A stretch of DNA of 8,106 nt from Embleya sp040605455 (lineage in GTDB: Bacteria > Actinomycetota > Actinomycetes > Streptomycetales > Streptomycetaceae): NCBI RefSeq assembly GCF_040605455.1, contig NZ_JBEXCV010000249.1, positions 1 through 8,106 on the forward strand. The letters run 5' to 3'. The notes beneath the pieces are model-generated. The model had not been told where the DNA came from. It made no database searches and was given only the letters and a program-made list of their open reading frames with translations. Each line of letters starts with the position of its first letter. Position 1 is the first letter of the stretch. Both the position numbers and the translations under genes were made by a program. Positions 6,251-8,106 of this stretch are shown in pieces.

Positions 6251-7777
6251 ATGGCGACGACTGGCGGACGGTCCTCGGCGAGAACCGCGAACGGCGAACG
6301 GAACGAGCGTGGCGTCGGCCGCAATTGGCTCGTGTTGATCACCGGCATGCTCGCGGCGGCGATCCTCGCGACCAGCGGCATCGGCTGGGCCTGGGTCAAG
6401 CACTTCGACGGGAAGATCCAGCGGATAGATCCGTTCAAGGGCCTGGACAATCGCCCGGACACCGGATCCGGCAAGGACCTCAACTTCCTGATCGTCGGCT
6501 CGGACAACCGCGCCGGCATCTCCAAGGACACGCTTGAGAGACTGCACGCTGGCGGCGAGTCCTGCGACTGCACCGACACGGTGATGATCGTGCACCTCAA
6601 CGGCAAGCGGGATCGCGCGACCATCACCAGCCTGCCGCGGGACAGCTACGTGGAGTTCCCGGCACACAAGGACAAGGCCACCGGCGAACAGCGCGGCCCG
6701 TCCAAGGGCAAGATAAACGCCGCGTACACGCTTGGTGGCCCACCGCTCACGGTGGCCACCGTGGAGAAGGCGACCGGGATCCGGATCGACCACTACATCG
6801 AGGTCAACTTCGTCTCGTTCGTCAGTGTCGTGGACACCCTCGGCGGCATCGAGATGTGCACGCCCAAGCCGCTGCGCGACCCCAAGTCCGGTCTCGACCT
6901 GCCCGCGGGCACCAGCAAGCTGGACGGGGTCAAGGCCCTGCAGTTCGTCCGCGCCCGGTACATCGCCAGCGACCCGACCGGCGACATCGGCCGCACCCAG
7001 CGCCAGCAGAAGTTCATGACGCAGGTGCTCGCGAAGGCCACGTCGTCCGGCACGCTGACCGACCCGCTCAAGCTCAAGAACGTGCTGGACGCGGTGCTCG
7101 GGTCGATCAAGGTGGACCAGGGCATGAGCCCGCAGTCCTTCCTGGAGTTGGGCGGCAAGCTCAGGAACCTGTCCAACTCCGGCGTCACCTACGCGCAGGT
7201 GCCGCTCAAGAGCATCGACCACGAGGTCCCGGAGTGGGGCTCGACGGTGTTGTGGGACAACGCCAAGGCGGCGGCCCTGTTCCAGGCGATCCGCGAGGAC
7301 AAGGACCTGATCGCGCCGTCGCCGGAGAAGAAGGCCGACGCGCCGGGCCCGACCGACGCCCCCGCGCCCTCCCCGGTGTCGGTGGAGGTGGCGCCGAGCG
7401 AGATCTCGGTACAGGTGTACAACGGCGCGTCCGCCGCAGGCCCCGGTACGCGCGCGCACGAGGACCTCAAGGGCCTCGGCTTCGCGATGGCCGGCCCGCC
7501 GCGTACCTCGACCTCGGCCGACGGCGTGCGCACGATCATCCGGTACGACCCCAGGTGGAACCGCTCGGTCAAGTCGGTGCAGGCCGCGCTGCCGGGCGCG
7601 ACCCTGGAGCAGGTCGCGGGCCTGGGCCGGACGATCGAGGTGATCGCGGGTTCGTCGTACGCGGGGGCGACCCCGGTGCGGGTCGGTGGCGCGTCCGACG
7701 GGCAGCCGACTGTGGCCGTGACCCCGAACCCGGCATACTCTGCCAAATCCGGTGACGAAGTCTCGTGTAAGAAGTGA
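6251..7777 (+). CDS. LCP family (LytR-CpsA-Psr) cell-wall glycopolymer ligase with LytR_C domain
   Basis: A 508-residue paralogue of the LCP protein at the left edge, predicted to attach glycopolymer to peptidoglycan. A short polar cytoplasmic N-terminus (1-24) precedes one membrane helix (about 25-48). The LCP domain covers about 76-262, with VGSDNR (D85, R87), CTDTVMIV (D109), SLPRD (R130, D131), INAAYTLGGPP (155-165), FVRARY (R234, R236) and GDIGRTQRQQ (R248, Q252). These match the charged residues that bind the lipid pyrophosphate in the family. A Pro/Ala-rich linker (about 358-380) is followed by a LytR_C domain (about 383-468) and a polar tail ending SCKK. Cysteines are at 105, 107, 203 and 506; the pair at 105/107 is not in the other paralogue. 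ATG 6251 has a strong AGGAGGG. Another LCP-like gene begins 78 bp downstream on the same strand, so the two may be co-transcribed. Confidence 0.95.
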   Translation: MATTGGRSSARTANGERNERGVGRNWLVLITGMLAAAILATSGIGWAWVKHFDGKIQRIDPFKGLDNRPDTGSGKDLNFLIVGSDNRAGISKDTLERLHAGGESCDCTDTVMIVHLNGKRDRATITSLPRDSYVEFPAHKDKATGEQRGPSKGKINAAYTLGGPPLTVATVEKATGIRIDHYIEVNFVSFVSVVDTLGGIEMCTPKPLRDPKSGLDLPAGTSKLDGVKALQFVRARYIASDPTGDIGRTQRQQKFMTQVLAKATSSGTLTDPLKLKNVLDAVLGSIKVDQGMSPQSFLELGGKLRNLSNSGVTYAQVPLKSIDHEVPEWGSTVLWDNAKAAALFQAIREDKDLIAPSPEKKADAPGPTDAPAPSPVSVEVAPSEISVQVYNGASAAGPGTRAHEDLKGLGFAMAGPPRTSTSADGVRTIIRYDPRWNRSVKSVQAALPGATLEQVAGLGRTIEVIAGSSYAGATPVRVGGASDGQPTVAVTPNPAYSAKSGDEVSCKK

Positions 7778-7855
7778 GCATCAACTGTGGAACAGATGGT
7801 CGATGAGGTCGGCATTCGGTTGCTTCGGGGCTGATCGAGTGAAAGCTTCGATGTC

Positions 7856-8106
7856 ATGAACAATTGGCCGCCGGGGTGGGCGGATGGCGACCAACAGCCG
7901 CAGCAGCCCCCTCCGGGAACGATTCCGAGCCGCCCCGGCGGCTACCCGCAGCAGGCGCCCGGTGGGCATCCGCCGCAGGCGCCGAACGCGTATCCACCGC
8001 AGCAACCGGGTGGGTACCCGCCCGCACCCGCGGTGCACTCGCCGCAGGCCGGCGTGCCGCCGGTACAGCGGGCGCCCGGTCCGGACGCCTATCCGCCGCA
8101 GCCGCC
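7856..8106 (+). CDS. N-terminal part of a probable third LCP family protein, runs off the window
   Basis: Only 83 codons are visible. The protein starts MNNWPPGWADGD and continues as a Pro/Gln/Gly-rich stretch with repeated YPPQ, YPQQ and HPPQ units (for example GGYPQQAPGG, NAYPPQQPGG, DAYPPQPP). Many Streptomyces LCP proteins open with a similar M-N/D-x-W-P-x-G-W motif and a long disordered cytoplasmic tail before the membrane helix, and the gene follows another LCP gene by 78 bp. The catalytic domain is out of view, so the family call is an inference. ATG 7856 is the only reasonable start, since an in-frame TGA lies at 7832-7834; only a weak purine-rich stretch (GTGAAAG, 7839-7845) precedes it. 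The frame stays open to the right edge. Confidence 0.75.
   Translation, partial: MNNWPPGWADGDQQPQQPPPGTIPSRPGGYPQQAPGGHPPQAPNAYPPQQPGGYPPAPAVHSPQAGVPPVQRAPGPDAYPPQP

Noticed and set aside
6171..6537. Possible small gene from ATG 6169 with GGAGG upstream
   Set aside because: The frame runs into the LCP gene out of phase and encodes an Arg-rich sequence with no recognisable features; the GGAGG is too far (about 13 bases).
5992..6627. Longer family 2 glycosyltransferase starting as far upstream as 6627
   Set aside because: It would overlap the second LCP gene; the extra residues have no family motifs and the GT-A domain begins properly after ATG 5991.
7782..7855. GGAAC motif as a possible envelope-stress sigma factor promoter before the third LCP-like gene
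   Set aside because: No matching -10 element at a suitable distance downstream.

Overview
The window is very GC-rich and nearly every codon ends in G or C. It has actinobacterial LCP proteins with LytR_C domains and long Pro/Gln- or Arg-rich cytoplasmic N-termini, and GGAGG-type ribosome binding sites. This suggests a Streptomyces-like actinomycete (Streptomycetales); the genus cannot be fixed from the sequence alone.

Layout, left to right. (1) A plus-strand LCP (LytR-CpsA-Psr) gene, open at the left edge, ends at 1641 and is followed by a 23-bp hairpin. (2) A small plus-strand GNAT acetyltransferase gene lies at 1781-2281. (3) A short convergent gap (2282-2545) holds only small hairpins. 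(4) Three minus-strand genes follow. Read in their own direction they are a family 2 glycosyltransferase with C-terminal membrane helices (5991-4918), a 223-bp gap with inverted repeats, a GT-B type glycosyltransferase (4694-3162) and, 16 bp further on, a left-handed beta-helix sugar N-acetyltransferase of the WbpD/WlbB type (3145-2546). (5) A 259-bp divergent intergenic region. (6) A second complete LCP gene (6251-7777). (7) The start of a third gene (7856 to the right edge), whose N-terminus looks like another LCP protein.

Taken together this looks like part of a cell-envelope glycopolymer locus. The two glycosyltransferases would assemble sugars on a lipid carrier. The acetyltransferase would N-acetylate an amino sugar used in the polymer. 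The LCP proteins, anchored by one membrane helix with the catalytic domain outside, would transfer the finished polymer from its lipid pyrophosphate carrier to peptidoglycan. The polymer itself cannot be identified, because the sugar-nucleotide synthesis, polymerase and export genes are not in view. The GNAT gene is probably unrelated to the pathway.

I see no RNA genes, CRISPR arrays, insertion sequences or phage genes, and no clearly unprecedented system. The points most worth a second look are the competing inverted repeats between the two glycosyltransferase genes, a palindrome just upstream of the GT-B gene, the atypical active-site region and N-terminal extension of that glycosyltransferase, and a C-terminal cysteine shared by the two LCP paralogues.
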